Assembly (NCBI GenBank): GCA_964350265.1
Contig: CAYGJZ010000006.1
Location: forward strand, 1-64,000
Direction: 5' to 3'
Length of the DNA stretch: 64,000 bases
DNA from: BQJD01 sp964350265
GTDB lineage: Bacteria > Pseudomonadota > Gammaproteobacteria > Arenicellales > CAJQKF01
Every line of letters begins with the position of its first letter. The first letter of the stretch is position 1. Positions 10,070 to 18,422 of this stretch are shown piece after piece. The translations under genes and the position numbers were made by a program. The notes beneath the pieces are model-generated. The model saw only the letters and a list, made by a program, of their open reading frames with translations. It had not been told where the DNA came from and made no database searches.

Positions 10070-11245
10070 ATGGCCATCATCTACATGACGGATCTCGACC
10101 TCGCCGGTCGCCGCGTCCTGCTGCGCGAGGATCTCAACGTGCCGGTTGCCGACGGCGAGGTGACCTCCGACGCGCGCATCCGTGCCGCACTGCCGACCAT
10201 TCGCGCCGCCCTCGACGGTGGCGCCCGGGTCATGATCATGTCGCACCTGGGCCGGCCCAGCGAGGGCGAGTTCGATGCCCAGTACTCGCTGGCGCCGGTG
10301 GCACGACGGCTGGGCGAACTGCTCGGCCGCGACGTGCCCCTGGTCAGCGACTGGATCGACGGCGTCGAGGTGGCGCCCGGCGAGGTGGCGCTGTTGGAGA
10401 ACGTGCGTTTCCTGGTCGGCGAGAAGAAGGACGACGAGACCCTCGGGCAGAAAATGGCGGCGCTTTGCGACGTGTTCGTGATGGACGCCTTCGGCACCGC
10501 GCACCGCGCCCAGGCCTCCACCCACGGCGTCGCCCGCTTCGCGCCGGTGGCCTGTGCCGGGCCGCTGCTGCGCGCCGAGCTCGATGCCCTGGAAAAGGCG
10601 CTCGACAACCCGGCGCGGCCAATGGTGGCCATCGTCGGCGGTTCCAAGGTGTCCACCAAGCTCACCGTGCTCGACAGTCTCTCGGCCAGCGTCGACCAGC
10701 TCATCGTCGGCGGCGGGATTGCCAATACCTTCATCGCCGCGGCCGGCTACCGGGTCGGCAAGTCGCTCTACGAGGAGGACCTGGTCGAGGAAGCGGCACG
10801 CCTGGCCAGCAAGCTGCGCGCCAACGGTGGCGATATCCCGGTGCCCGTGGACGTGGTCACCGGCAAGGAATTCGACCCCGCCGCCGAGGCCTCGCTGAAG
10901 TCGGTGAAGGACGTCGCCGACGACGACATGATCTTCGACATCGGCCCGGAAACCGCCGAGCTGTTCGCGGGCTACCTGCGCAATGCCGGCACCATCGTCT
11001 GGAACGGTCCGGTGGGCGTGTTCGAGTTCGACCAGTTCGGCGAGGGTACCCGCCTGCTCGCCGAGGCCATTGCCGACAGCGACGCGTTCTCCATTGCCGG
11101 CGGTGGCGACACCCTGGCGGCGGTGGACAAGTACGGTGTCGGTGATCGCATCTCGTATATTTCCACCGGCGGCGGCGCCTTCCTCGAGTTCCTCGAGGGC
11201 AAGACCCTGCCGGCGGTGGCCATGCTGGAACGACGCGGCGGCTGA
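10070..11245 (+). CDS. pgk: Phosphoglycerate kinase
   Basis: A 391-aa two-domain kinase catalysing the ATP-dependent phosphorylation of 3-phosphoglycerate, the first reductive-phase step of the Calvin cycle. Family motifs are LREDLNVPVADGEVTSDARI and MSHLGRPSEG in the N-domain, VGGSKVSTKL at the hinge, and GGGDTLAAV with STGGGAFLEFLEG at the C-terminus. Length is usual. It lies 76 bp after gap and 62 bp before fba. In many proteobacteria pyruvate kinase sits between pgk and fba; it is absent from this position here. Confidence 0.96.
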   Translation: MAIIYMTDLDLAGRRVLLREDLNVPVADGEVTSDARIRAALPTIRAALDGGARVMIMSHLGRPSEGEFDAQYSLAPVARRLGELLGRDVPLVSDWIDGVEVAPGEVALLENVRFLVGEKKDDETLGQKMAALCDVFVMDAFGTAHRAQASTHGVARFAPVACAGPLLRAELDALEKALDNPARPMVAIVGGSKVSTKLTVLDSLSASVDQLIVGGGIANTFIAAAGYRVGKSLYEEDLVEEAARLASKLRANGGDIPVPVDVVTGKEFDPAAEASLKSVKDVADDDMIFDIGPETAELFAGYLRNAGTIVWNGPVGVFEFDQFGEGTRLLAEAIADSDAFSIAGGGDTLAAVDKYGVGDRISYISTGGGAFLEFLEGKTLPAVAMLERRGG

Positions 11246-11307
11246 GCGCGGCCTGGCCGCGCCGCCGCGGGCGCCCATTAACGACGAAAAGCAAGAGGAC
11301 TTACATC

Positions 11308-12372
11308 ATGGCACTCATTTCCCTGCGCCAGCTACTGGATCACGCGGCGGAACATGGCTACGGCTGCCCCGCCTTCAACGTCAACAACCTCGAGCAGATG
11401 CGGGCCATCATGGAGGCCGCCGACGAGACCGACAGCCCGGTCATCGTGCAGGCCTCGGCGGGGGCGCGCAAGTATGCCGGGGCGCCGTTCCTGCGCCACC
11501 TGATCATGGCGGCGGTGGAGGAGTGGCCGCACATCCCGGTGTGCATGCACCAGGACCACGGCGCATCGCCGGCGGTCTGCCAGCGCTCCATCCAGCTCGG
11601 CTTCAGCTCGGTGATGATGGACGGCTCGCTGGGCGAGGACATGAAGACGCCGATGGACTACGACTACAACGCCGGCACCACCCGCAGGGTGGTGGACATG
11701 GCGCATTCCTGCGGTGTCTCGGTGGAAGGCGAGCTGGGCTGCCTGGGCTCCCTGGAAACCGGCCAGGCCGGCGAGGAGGACGGTTCCGGCGCGGAAGGCG
11801 AACTCAGCCATGACCAGCTGCTCACCGACCCGGAAGAGGCGGCGCGGTTCGTCGCCGACACCCATGTCGACGCGCTCGCCATCGCCATCGGCACCAGCCA
11901 CGGCGCCTACAAGTTCTCGCGCCCGCCCACCGGCGACATCCTGGCCATCGACCGGATCAAGGAGATCCACGCGCGCATCCCCGATACCCACCTGGTCATG
12001 CACGGTTCCAGCTCGGTACCGCAGGACTGGCTCGAGGTGATCAACACCCACGGCGGCGCCATGGGCGAGACCTACGGCGTGCCGGTGGAGGAGATCGTCG
12101 AGGGCATTCGCCACGGCGTGCGCAAGGTCAACATCGACACCGACCTGCGCATGGCGTCCACCGGCGCCATCCGTCGCTTCATGGCGGAGAAGCCGGCCGA
12201 GTTCGATCCGCGCAAGTACCTGGCTGCCGCCACCGCGGCGATGAAGGAGATCTGCAAGGCCCGCTACGAGGCCTTCGGCACCGCCGGCAACGCCTCGCGC
12301 ATTCGTGCCGTCAGCCTGGAGACGATGACCGCCCGCTACGCCAGCGGCGAGCTGGCACCGAAGGTTCACTAG
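11308..12372 (+). CDS. fba: Class II fructose-bisphosphate aldolase, Calvin-cycle type
   Basis: A 354-aa zinc-dependent aldolase that condenses dihydroxyacetone phosphate with glyceraldehyde-3-phosphate, and probably with erythrose-4-phosphate in the Calvin cycle. The N-terminal FNVNNLEQMRAIMEAA and the HQDHG motif at residues 81-85 (D83 catalytic, H84 zinc ligand) are clear. So are GTSHGAYKF, the phosphate-binding HGSSS and the NIDTDLR segment. Length and the internal LSHDQLLTDPEEA stretch match the CbbA subtype of autotrophs rather than the shorter E. coli FbaA type. A strong AAGAGG ribosome-binding site precedes the ATG. Confidence 0.95.
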   Translation: MALISLRQLLDHAAEHGYGCPAFNVNNLEQMRAIMEAADETDSPVIVQASAGARKYAGAPFLRHLIMAAVEEWPHIPVCMHQDHGASPAVCQRSIQLGFSSVMMDGSLGEDMKTPMDYDYNAGTTRRVVDMAHSCGVSVEGELGCLGSLETGQAGEEDGSGAEGELSHDQLLTDPEEAARFVADTHVDALAIAIGTSHGAYKFSRPPTGDILAIDRIKEIHARIPDTHLVMHGSSSVPQDWLEVINTHGGAMGETYGVPVEEIVEGIRHGVRKVNIDTDLRMASTGAIRRFMAEKPAEFDPRKYLAAATAAMKEICKARYEAFGTAGNASRIRAVSLETMTARYASGELAPKVH

Positions 12373-12406
12373 GCCTTCGACGCCGCATCGCGGCCGCGAG
12401 ACGCCG

Positions 12407-12985
12407 TTGGCTCTCGAGGAACTCGGCAAGGGCACCTTCATCTACCGCGACGCTGCCGCGCTCGCCGCGGATTTCTGCGACGACGTGGTTGCCCGCTTCG
12501 AGGCCGACCCCGAGCGCGGACCCGGACGACAGGGTCCGCGCGCCGAGGTGGTCGACTCGATCAAGCGAAGCACCGACCTGCGCGTGTCCGGCCGCGCGCC
12601 GTGGCAGGACGTCGACCAGCAGCTGTTCCACTCGTTGACCCGCGCGCTCGGCGAGCTGTCCGCGCTGCATCCGTACTTTGCCCACAACGCCTTCAAGGAC
12701 ACCGGCTACCAGTTGCAGCGCTACCACCCGGGCGAGTACTACCACTGGCACGTGGACGGCGGCCCGGGCGTGTTCAGCCAACGCCAGCTGGTGGCGACCT
12801 GGTACCTGAACGACGTGCCCGGACCGGGCGGGGAAACCGAGTTTGCCTTCCAGTCGGTGAAGGTGCGGCCCACGCGTGGCGCGTTGATCCTGTTCCCGCC
12901 GTTCTGGACCCACGTGCACCGGGCGGTGACCCTGGAAGCGGGCAGCAAGTACATCGCCACCACCTGGGTCTGTTTCGCCGGCTAG
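12407..12985 (+). CDS. Prolyl-4-hydroxylase-like Fe(II)/2-oxoglutarate oxygenase
   Basis: A 192-aa protein with the double-stranded beta-helix core of the PF13640-type oxygenases. The metal triad is visible as H115-x-D117 in YYHWHVDGG and a distal His at 169 or 171 (WTHVHRAVTL). A basic residue for 2-oxoglutarate follows in the last strand. The reading frame has no early ATG; the TTG at 12407 is the only plausible start and gives an N-terminus of family length. It begins 34 bp after fba on the same strand, so it may be read through from the Calvin block. The substrate is unknown. Confidence 0.72.
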   Translation: MALEELGKGTFIYRDAAALAADFCDDVVARFEADPERGPGRQGPRAEVVDSIKRSTDLRVSGRAPWQDVDQQLFHSLTRALGELSALHPYFAHNAFKDTGYQLQRYHPGEYYHWHVDGGPGVFSQRQLVATWYLNDVPGPGGETEFAFQSVKVRPTRGALILFPPFWTHVHRAVTLEAGSKYIATTWVCFAG

Positions 12986-13204
12986 TCAGTCGTCGTCCGA
13001 CGGCGTACGCGTGCGCGGCATGGCCAGCAACTGCTCGGCCTGGAACTCGTCTTCGGCGAACACCATGCGGATGCTCTCCGCCGGCAGGGCGTCATTCTCG
13101 GCACGCCGGGCGCGCACCGCCGCGCGCGCGGCACGGTAGTCGTCGAAGGATGCCAGGCAGGTGCGGGCAAGGGCGTGATCGATGCGGAACACGAAGTAGG
13201 GCAT
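12986..13204 (-). CDS. Small conserved-looking protein beside dsrE2
   Basis: A 72-aa protein starting MPYFVFRIDHALARTC. It is predicted soluble, with a beta-type start, a helical middle and an acidic C-terminal tail (PSDDD). It lies directly downstream of dsrE2 (22 bp) on the minus strand, so it is probably the last gene of the tusA-dsrE2 transcript. Its stop abuts that of the convergent oxygenase gene. A single Cys near residue 16 could in principle take part in sulfur handling, but that is speculation. I do not recognise a named family. Confidence 0.6.
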   Translation of the reverse strand: MPYFVFRIDHALARTCLASFDDYRAARAAVRARRAENDALPAESIRMVFAEDEFQAEQLLAMPRTRTPSDDD

Positions 13205-13226
13205 GCGGCTGGCCGCGGCCGGCGGC

Positions 13227-13706
13227 CTAGATGAACAGCGACACGTCGGCGTCGCCGGCCTCGCCGAAGTAGGTGACCGCGCCGCCGATCTCGATGCCGT
13301 CGATGAAGTCTTCCCGTTTCAGGTCGAACAGGTCGATGGTCATCTGGCAGCCGATCATCTGCACGCCGGATTCCAGGCACACCTCGCGCAGCTCCTCCAC
13401 GGTGGCGACGCCCTTGCTGCGCATCTTGCTTTTCATCATCGCCGTCATCACCGCCTGCATGCCTGGCAGGGCGGTGCCGAGCACCGGAAACCAGCGATCC
13501 ATGCCCATGGGCATGGGCATGCCCGGGTTGCCGAGCGGGCTGATCTTCAGTTTCAGTTCGCGGCGCAGCAGTTGCAGCCCGTAGAAGGTGAAGAAGATGC
13601 TCACCGAGTAGCCAAGCGCCGCTGCCGTGGAGGCGAGGATGAACGGCGGGTAGGCCCAGTCCAGGGTGCCCTTGGTGGCGATGATGGTCAGCTTCTTCTC
13701 GGACAT
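13227..13706 (-). CDS. dsrE2: DsrE2-like sulfur-trafficking protein
   Basis: A 159-aa protein of the DsrE/DsrF/DrsH-like superfamily, in the DsrE2 branch. It opens with KKLTIIATKGTLDWAYPPF, continues with the hydrophobic segment VSIFFTFYGLQLL and a Met-rich stretch (GMPMPMGMDRW), and has conserved cysteines at 110 and 120 (VQMIGCQMTIDLF). In sulfur oxidisers DsrE2 is encoded with TusA and often a rhodanese, and is thought to pass sulfane sulfur toward the dsr or shdr pathway. Here tusA is 20 bp upstream, and no rhodanese gene is adjacent. Confidence 0.88.
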   Translation of the reverse strand: MSEKKLTIIATKGTLDWAYPPFILASTAAALGYSVSIFFTFYGLQLLRRELKLKISPLGNPGMPMPMGMDRWFPVLGTALPGMQAVMTAMMKSKMRSKGVATVEELREVCLESGVQMIGCQMTIDLFDLKREDFIDGIEIGGAVTYFGEAGDADVSLFI

Positions 13707-13726
13707 GAACGTGCTGCGCGCGGGGT

Positions 13727-13960
13727 TCAGGCGGACTTCTTCATCAGGAAGTGGAACTCGCCGTTCTCTTCGCTGGAGGAGATGAGCTCGTTGCCGGTCT
13801 GGCTGGCAAAGGCCTCGAAGTCCTTCACCGAGCCGGGGTCGGTGGCCACGATCTTCAGCACCTGGCCGCCTTCCAGCGTGCTCAGCGCCTTCTTGGCGCG
13901 CAGGATGGGCAGCGGGCAGTTCAGACCGCGGGCGTCGAGTTCTTGATCAAAGTCGGCCAT
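13727..13960 (-). CDS. tusA: TusA family sulfurtransferase
   Basis: A 77-aa sulfur carrier. The family motif LNCPLPILRAKKAL places the persulfide-forming Cys at residue 15. The rest shows the two-layer TusA fold pattern (VLKIVATDPGSVKDFEAF). I chose the ATG at 13960 because it gives the normal size and is preceded by CTGGAGGT at proper distance; the longer frame to 14119 adds an unrelated N-terminus. In dsr-type sulfur oxidisers TusA receives sulfur and donates it to DsrEFH. It heads the minus-strand transcript tusA-dsrE2-(72 aa). Confidence 0.93.
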   Translation of the reverse strand: MADFDQELDARGLNCPLPILRAKKALSTLEGGQVLKIVATDPGSVKDFEAFASQTGNELISSSEENGEFHFLMKKSA

Positions 13961-14342
13961 CTTCGGTGTTACCTCCAGGGGATCGGATTGCGACGGCGGG
14001 CAGCACGGTGTGTGTGCGGCCACCCGTTTCCGGGAACATTGCCTGAGATCGTGCAACGGTGTCCAGCATGTTGCCATGCCCGGCGATGGTGCGGATGCCA
14101 TCGCCGGGCGATGATACAAATGTATTAGAAGATTATCAAATAATAAATTACCGGCCCGAAGGCGTGCATACGGGTAAGCATTCGGTAACGCGATGGCCGG
14201 TGCCCGCGTACGCGCCAGGTAGTATCATGACGGTTCGTGGCGCCCCGTGGACGACCCGGTCGGCATGGGCGCCGCCTCGTGAACAGCGATGGATCCCGAT
14301 GCCGGGATGCCGTCGTCGCCCGCGGCCAGACCGCGACCTGCC
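13961..14342. other. Divergent intergenic region between tusA and the M48 protease
   Basis: 382 bp with no gene I can support. It contains a short AT-rich island (about 14110-14152) that stands out strongly from the GC-rich background and holds the minus-strand promoter listed separately. On the plus strand a TATCAT hexamer at 14223-14228 could be a -10 for the protease gene, but no good -35 is present. Confidence 0.5.
14111..14139 (-). promoter_or_regulatory. Sigma70-type promoter for the tusA-dsrE2 transcript
   Basis: On the minus strand a TTGATA hexamer (14139-14134) is followed after exactly 17 bp by TATCAT (14116-14111). Each hexamer differs from the consensus at one position. Transcription would start near 14104, leaving a leader of about 145 nt before the tusA ATG at 13960. 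The match, the spacing and the isolated AT-rich context make this the best promoter I can see in the window. Confidence 0.65.
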
Positions 14343-15824
14343 ATGAACCTGTCCAGCCGATTGCCCGACCTGCCGAAGAATCCCGCACGGTTCACCCGTC
14401 CACTGCTGGGGGGCGTGCTGGCCTTGCTGGTGTCCACCGCCGCGCCCACCGCCGCGCAGCAACTGCCGGCCCTGGGCAGCACGTCCTCGGACGTGGTCAG
14501 CGCGGTGGAGGAAGAGCGGCTGGGTCGCCAGTTCATGCGCAATGCCCGTCGCCAGTTGAATTTCTCCGACGACCCGCTGGTGTCCGAGTACATCACCGCC
14601 CTTGGCGGTGAACTCGCCCTGGCGGTGAACCTGTCCGGCAGCGACTTCACCTTCTCGGTGGTCAACGACCCGAACCTCAATGCCTTTGCCGTACCGGGCG
14701 GCTTCATCAGCGTGCACAGCGGCCTGATCGCGGAAACGGCCAGCGAAGGCGAGCTGGCATCGGTCATGGCCCACGAGATTGCCCATATCACCCAGCGCCA
14801 CCTGCCGCGCATGATTGCCCGCGCCAAGCAGCGCTCGCTGCCGGCGGCGGCGGCCATGGTGGCCGCCATCCTGGTCGGCGGGCAGGTCGGTTCGGCGGCG
14901 CTGGTCGGCGCCAACGCGGCGCTGGCCGCGGACCAGTTGCAGTACAACCGCGACTTCGAGAAGGAGGCCGACGCGGTGGGCATCCGCATTCTCGCCGAGT
15001 CCGGCTTCAACCCGGCCGACATGCCGTCGTTCTTCCAGAAGCTGCAGAAGGGCACCATGCTGCAGGGCGCCGACGTGCCCGAGTACCTGCGTACCCACCC
15101 CTTGTCGGTCAGCCGCATCGCCGACACCGAGGCGCGGGTGGGCGACTACCCGCCGGTGGCGCGGGCCTCCAGCTACGAGTACCTGATGATGCGTGCGCGG
15201 GTGCGCGCCCAGTCGGCGGAGGATCCGCTGCGCGCCGCCGGCTACTTCACCGACATCGAGACCGATGGCGCGGACGAGGCCTTCGCCGCCCGCTACGGCG
15301 AGGCGCTGTCCTACCTCGCCGCCGGCCAGTACGACCGCGCCACCACGTTGATCGAGGCGCTGGCCGGCGAACGCCCGGATGACCGCTACGTGACGCTGGC
15401 CCGCGGCGAGGTCGCGCTGCGCGCAGGCCGTATCGACGAGGCCGTGGAACGCTTCTCGCGCCTGTACGAGAACGATCCCGGCGACGTCGTGCTGGCCCGC
15501 TACCTGGCGGAGTCCCACGTCGCCGCCTCGCACTGGGAAGAGGCGCGGCGGGTGCTGCGCAAGTGGCAGCGCAACGACCCGGACAATCCCTACACGTGGT
15601 GGTTGCTGAGTCGTGTCGACGGTGAACTCGGCCGTCGCGCGGAGTCCTTCCAGGCGCGCGCCGAGTACTATGCCGGCGTGTTCGAGACCGCGCGCGCCAT
15701 CGAGGAACTGGAAAGGGCGCGCCAGTACAGTACCGGCAACTACTACCTGGCTTCGAGCATCGATGCGCGCATCACCGAGTTGCGCGAGGAACAGGCACGG
15801 TTTTCCGCCGACGGCAAGGGCTGA
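14343..15824 (+). CDS. bepA: M48-family periplasmic metalloprotease with TPR repeats (BepA-like)
   Basis: A 493-aa secreted protease. The first 40 or so residues form a signal peptide (hydrophobic LLGGVLALLVSTAAPTAAQ). The zinc site HEIAH is at residues 144-148 and the third ligand at E208 in EKEADAVG, as in M48 peptidases. The C-terminal half (about 300-490) is helical, with TPR-like repeats around AARYGEALSYLAAGQ and VALRAGRIDEAVERF. In E. coli BepA (YfgC) degrades or promotes assembly of the LPS-transport porin LptD. I use the ATG at 14343 rather than 14289 because it starts right before the signal peptide. Confidence 0.87.
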   Translation: MNLSSRLPDLPKNPARFTRPLLGGVLALLVSTAAPTAAQQLPALGSTSSDVVSAVEEERLGRQFMRNARRQLNFSDDPLVSEYITALGGELALAVNLSGSDFTFSVVNDPNLNAFAVPGGFISVHSGLIAETASEGELASVMAHEIAHITQRHLPRMIARAKQRSLPAAAAMVAAILVGGQVGSAALVGANAALAADQLQYNRDFEKEADAVGIRILAESGFNPADMPSFFQKLQKGTMLQGADVPEYLRTHPLSVSRIADTEARVGDYPPVARASSYEYLMMRARVRAQSAEDPLRAAGYFTDIETDGADEAFAARYGEALSYLAAGQYDRATTLIEALAGERPDDRYVTLARGEVALRAGRIDEAVERFSRLYENDPGDVVLARYLAESHVAASHWEEARRVLRKWQRNDPDNPYTWWLLSRVDGELGRRAESFQARAEYYAGVFETARAIEELERARQYSTGNYYLASSIDARITELREEQARFSADGKG

Positions 15825-15842
15825 CGGCGCCGCCCCGGGCGC

Positions 15843-15871
15843 TTGCGAAAAAACATTACCTATGGTCTAGT
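15843..15871 (+). promoter_or_regulatory. Putative promoter upstream of soxXYZA
   Basis: TTGCGA (15843-15848), a 17-bp A-rich spacer and TCTAGT (15866-15871) lie about 125 bp before the soxX start. Each hexamer matches the sigma70 consensus at four of six positions. The segment is the only AT-rich run between the protease stop and soxX. Moderate-to-weak prediction. Confidence 0.38.
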
Positions 15872-15995
15872 TACTCGGCGAACCCGGTTGCCGGCGAGCC
15901 AGATCGACGGCCATCGACCCCGTGGCAACATGCCCCGGGCGAGTCGGATGCGGGTCCCCGCTCATTCATACAACAAGCGACAGGAGGAAGAACCC

Positions 15996-16418
15996 ATGCT
16001 GAGGTTGTCAAAGACCTTTGCCGTGATCGGACTCGCGGCCGCGGTCGCAGCCGGGGCCGGCATGGCCCGGGAAGCAGCCGCCGAAGGCTATCCCACCGAG
16101 TCGGAATGCCGCAGCGTAGAAAACCCCTCGAAGGAAATCAGCGGCTGGTGCACGGCGATCAATCGTCGCCAGGGCAACTGCCTGGGTTGTCACACCATCC
16201 TCGTCAATCCCTGGCCGGAAGGCTTCCCGCCCGGCGGCAACGTCGGCCCGCCGCTGGTGGCCATGAAGCAGCGCTTTCCCGATGCCGCGAAGCTGCGCGC
16301 GCAGATCGAAGATGCCGGGCAGTTCATGGAGAATTCCCGCATGCCGCCCTTCGGCAAGCACGGCATTCTCAGCGCTGAGCAGATCGACGACATCGTCGCC
16401 TTCCTGCTGAGCATTTGA
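15996..16418 (+). CDS. soxX: Sulfur oxidation c-type cytochrome SoxX
   Basis: A 140-aa periplasmic monoheme cytochrome c. A signal peptide covers about the first 30 residues (TFAVIGLAAAVAAGAGMAREAAA). The haem motif is CLGCH at residues 62-66, and M116 in SRMPPFG is the likely distal ligand. SoxX pairs with SoxA to form SoxAX, which attaches thiosulfate to the SoxY carrier arm and takes up the electrons. I start at 15996, where CAGGAGGAAG lies 8 bp upstream; the longer open frame has no such signal. It is first of soxXYZA. Confidence 0.93.
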   Translation: MLRLSKTFAVIGLAAAVAAGAGMAREAAAEGYPTESECRSVENPSKEISGWCTAINRRQGNCLGCHTILVNPWPEGFPPGGNVGPPLVAMKQRFPDAAKLRAQIEDAGQFMENSRMPPFGKHGILSAEQIDDIVAFLLSI

Positions 16419-16501
16419 CCCGTTGGCGCGTGGCGCGACCCGGGGTCGCCGCCAACCGTCGCCGGCATGACGACACGAAGACTATCGGAGAACGTAACGC
16501 C

Positions 16502-16966
16502 ATGAAACGTAGAAGCTTCCTGACCGGTTCGATGGCCGGTGCGGTGCTGGCCGTGGCTGCCGGTGCCGGCCTGTTGACGCCGCGCCGCGTGGTTGCCGCT
16601 GCCTGGCCCGAGACCGCGCTGTCCACCAACGAACTCGACGCCGCGCTGAATGCCGCCTTCGGCTCCAGCGACGTCACCGACAGCGACGACATCGAGATCA
16701 AGGCTCCGCTGCAGGCCGAGAACGGCGCGGTGGTGCCGATCCAGGTCTCCACCTCGTTGCCGGTGGAGCGAATCGCCATCATCTCGGAGAAAAACCCGAT
16801 ACCCATGGTCAGCGTGCTTGACGTTGGCGCCGGTGCCGGGGGTTTCTACAGCATTCGCATCAAGATGGGCGAAACCTCGCCGGTGCACTGCGTGGTCAGT
16901 TCCGGCGGCAAGCTGCTGCGCAAGACCCAGGAGATCAAGGTAACGGTGGGTGGTTGCGGCGGCTGA
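16502..16966 (+). CDS. soxY: Thiosulfate oxidation carrier protein SoxY
   Basis: A 154-aa Tat-exported carrier. The twin-arginine signal is KRRSFLTGSMAGAVLAVAAG. The mature part has the immunoglobulin-like SoxY fold, and the chain ends in the swinging arm VGGCGG with substrate-binding Cys 152. Sox intermediates are covalently held on this cysteine while SoxAX and SoxB act in turn. It lies 83 bp after soxX and 57 bp before soxZ. The ATG at 16502 places the RR motif at residues 3-4. Confidence 0.95.
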   Translation: MKRRSFLTGSMAGAVLAVAAGAGLLTPRRVVAAAWPETALSTNELDAALNAAFGSSDVTDSDDIEIKAPLQAENGAVVPIQVSTSLPVERIAIISEKNPIPMVSVLDVGAGAGGFYSIRIKMGETSPVHCVVSSGGKLLRKTQEIKVTVGGCGG

Positions 16967-17023
16967 TCCGGCCCTGTCACCACGACCCACCGAACAACGC
17001 ATCGAATCTACGAGAGCAGTGCA

Positions 17024-17335
17024 ATGACGACCAAAATGAAGATCAAGCCCGGGGACAATGGCGGCTACGACGTGCTCGTGCTGGCCAAGCACCCGATGGA
17101 GACCGGACTGCGCAAGGACGACAAGACCGGGGAACTGATCCCGGCCCATTTCATCCAGACCATGGTGTTCAGCGTCAATGGCACCGAGGTTGCGCAGGCC
17201 AACCTGAACCAGGGTATCTCCGCCAACCCGCTGGTGGGCATCAGCATCAGCAATGCCAAGCCCGGCGACACGGTCTCGGTGAAGTGGACCGACAACAAGG
17301 GCGAGTCGGACGGTACCGAAGCCACCATCGGCTGA
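17024..17335 (+). CDS. soxZ: Thiosulfate oxidation carrier complex protein SoxZ
   Basis: A 103-aa partner of SoxY. It has no signal peptide, as expected, because SoxYZ is co-exported by the SoxY Tat signal. Typical SoxZ features are MKIKPGDNGGYDVLVLAKHP, then HFIQTMVFSVNGTEVAQ and a C-terminal DTVSVKWTDNKGES. It has no cysteine; it scaffolds the SoxY arm. It is third of soxXYZA. Confidence 0.95.
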   Translation: MTTKMKIKPGDNGGYDVLVLAKHPMETGLRKDDKTGELIPAHFIQTMVFSVNGTEVAQANLNQGISANPLVGISISNAKPGDTVSVKWTDNKGESDGTEATIG

Positions 17336-17392
17336 GTCAACGGGGGCAGTCGCGGCTGTTTGCGCCGCGACGCAAACCACGAGGAGGAGAAC

Positions 17393-18310
17393 ATGCGAAA
17401 ACAACCGATCGTGCCGAAGACGGCTGCCGTGCTGGCGGCGTTGTCGCTGGGCCTGGCCGGCGTCGCCACGGCACAGACCACCGGCGAAACGCCGCTTGGC
17501 CTCAACGCCGTCGGCGCAGCCGCGAACACCACGCCGGCGGAAGACATTGCCGCCTTCCAGGGCTACTTCAAGGAGAAATTCCCGGATATTCCCCTGGAAG
17601 CCTACAACGACGGCGTCAACGTGTTGCCGCAGTATGCCGAGCGACGCGAGAACTGGCTGCTGCTGATGGAGTTCCCGCCCTACGAGGAGCACGTCGAGAA
17701 GGGTCGCGAGGAATGGGCCACGCCGTTCGCCAACGGCAAGACTTTCGCCGACTGTGCGAAGGACTGGCCGCCGGCCAACGAGTACCCGGTCTACGTGCCG
17801 GAAAAAGACGACCTGCGCACCATCGTCGGCGACATCAACGACTGTCTCACCGCCAACGGCGAGGAGCCGATCAAGGGACTGAACAACGGCAAGATGGCGC
17901 GCCTGGTGATCGCCTACAAGGAGCAGTTCAACGGCCAGCCGGTGGATGTCGACGTGTCGCATCCGGGCGCGGTGGCCTGGTATGAGAAGGGTCGGGAGTT
18001 CTACTGGACCAAGCGTGGCCAGCTGAACTTCTCCTGCGCCGATTGCCACGTGCATTCCGCCGGGCAGTCGGTGCGCGGCGACGTGCTCAGCGCCGGTCTT
18101 GGCCACACCACCGGCTTCCCGGTGTACCGCACCAAGTGGGCACTGGCCGGCAAGCCGCTGGGCACCATCCACCGTCGCTACGGTGGCTGCAACCGCCAGG
18201 TGCGCGCGGCATCGTTCGCCTCCCAGGGGCCCGAGTACAAGGCCCTGGAGTTGTACGAGGCGGTGATGAACACCGGCATCCCGTTGAAGGTGCCGAGCCA
18301 GCGGCAGTAG
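17393..18310 (+). CDS. soxA: L-cysteine S-thiosulfotransferase subunit SoxA (monohaem type)
   Basis: A 305-aa periplasmic cytochrome. A signal peptide (about residues 10-28, ending AQT) is followed by two cytochrome-like domains. Only one CxxCH is present, at 215-219 (CADCH), so this is the monohaem SoxA class. The N-terminal domain keeps lone cysteines (FADCAKDW) but no haem motif. The catalytic Cys is C266 in YGGCNRQVRA, the ligand that carries a persulfide in characterised SoxAX. The start at 17393 follows GAGGAGGAG. It ends the operon just before an intrinsic terminator; no soxB follows. Confidence 0.94.
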   Translation: MRKQPIVPKTAAVLAALSLGLAGVATAQTTGETPLGLNAVGAAANTTPAEDIAAFQGYFKEKFPDIPLEAYNDGVNVLPQYAERRENWLLLMEFPPYEEHVEKGREEWATPFANGKTFADCAKDWPPANEYPVYVPEKDDLRTIVGDINDCLTANGEEPIKGLNNGKMARLVIAYKEQFNGQPVDVDVSHPGAVAWYEKGREFYWTKRGQLNFSCADCHVHSAGQSVRGDVLSAGLGHTTGFPVYRTKWALAGKPLGTIHRRYGGCNRQVRAASFASQGPEYKALELYEAVMNTGIPLKVPSQRQ

Positions 18311-18333
18311 CTCGCTGTCGATTCGTCCACGCG

Positions 18334-18361
18334 AAAAGCCCGGTCCCCGCCGGGCTTTTTG
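18334..18361 (+). terminator. Intrinsic terminator after soxA
   Basis: A 10-bp perfect stem (AAAAGCCCGG pairing with CCGGGCTTTT) with a 6-nt loop ends in a T run, 24 bp after the soxA stop. This closes the soxXYZA unit and argues that soxB is not simply missing from the 3' end. Confidence 0.9.
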
Positions 18362-18408
18362 CCCCCTGCGCGGCGGTTGGCGCCGGACCGGCGTCGCCCG
18401 CGGCAAGA

Positions 18409-18419
18409 AGGAGGTGATC
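18409..18419 (+). promoter_or_regulatory. Extended Shine-Dalgarno sequence
   Basis: AAGGAGGTGATC at about 18408-18419 is complementary to an unusually long run of the 3' end of 16S rRNA (anti-SD GATCACCTCCTT). It lies 3 bp before the GTG at 18423. This length of match decides the start of the 69-aa gene and points to strong or specially controlled translation initiation. Confidence 0.7.
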
Positions 18420-18422
18420 CTC

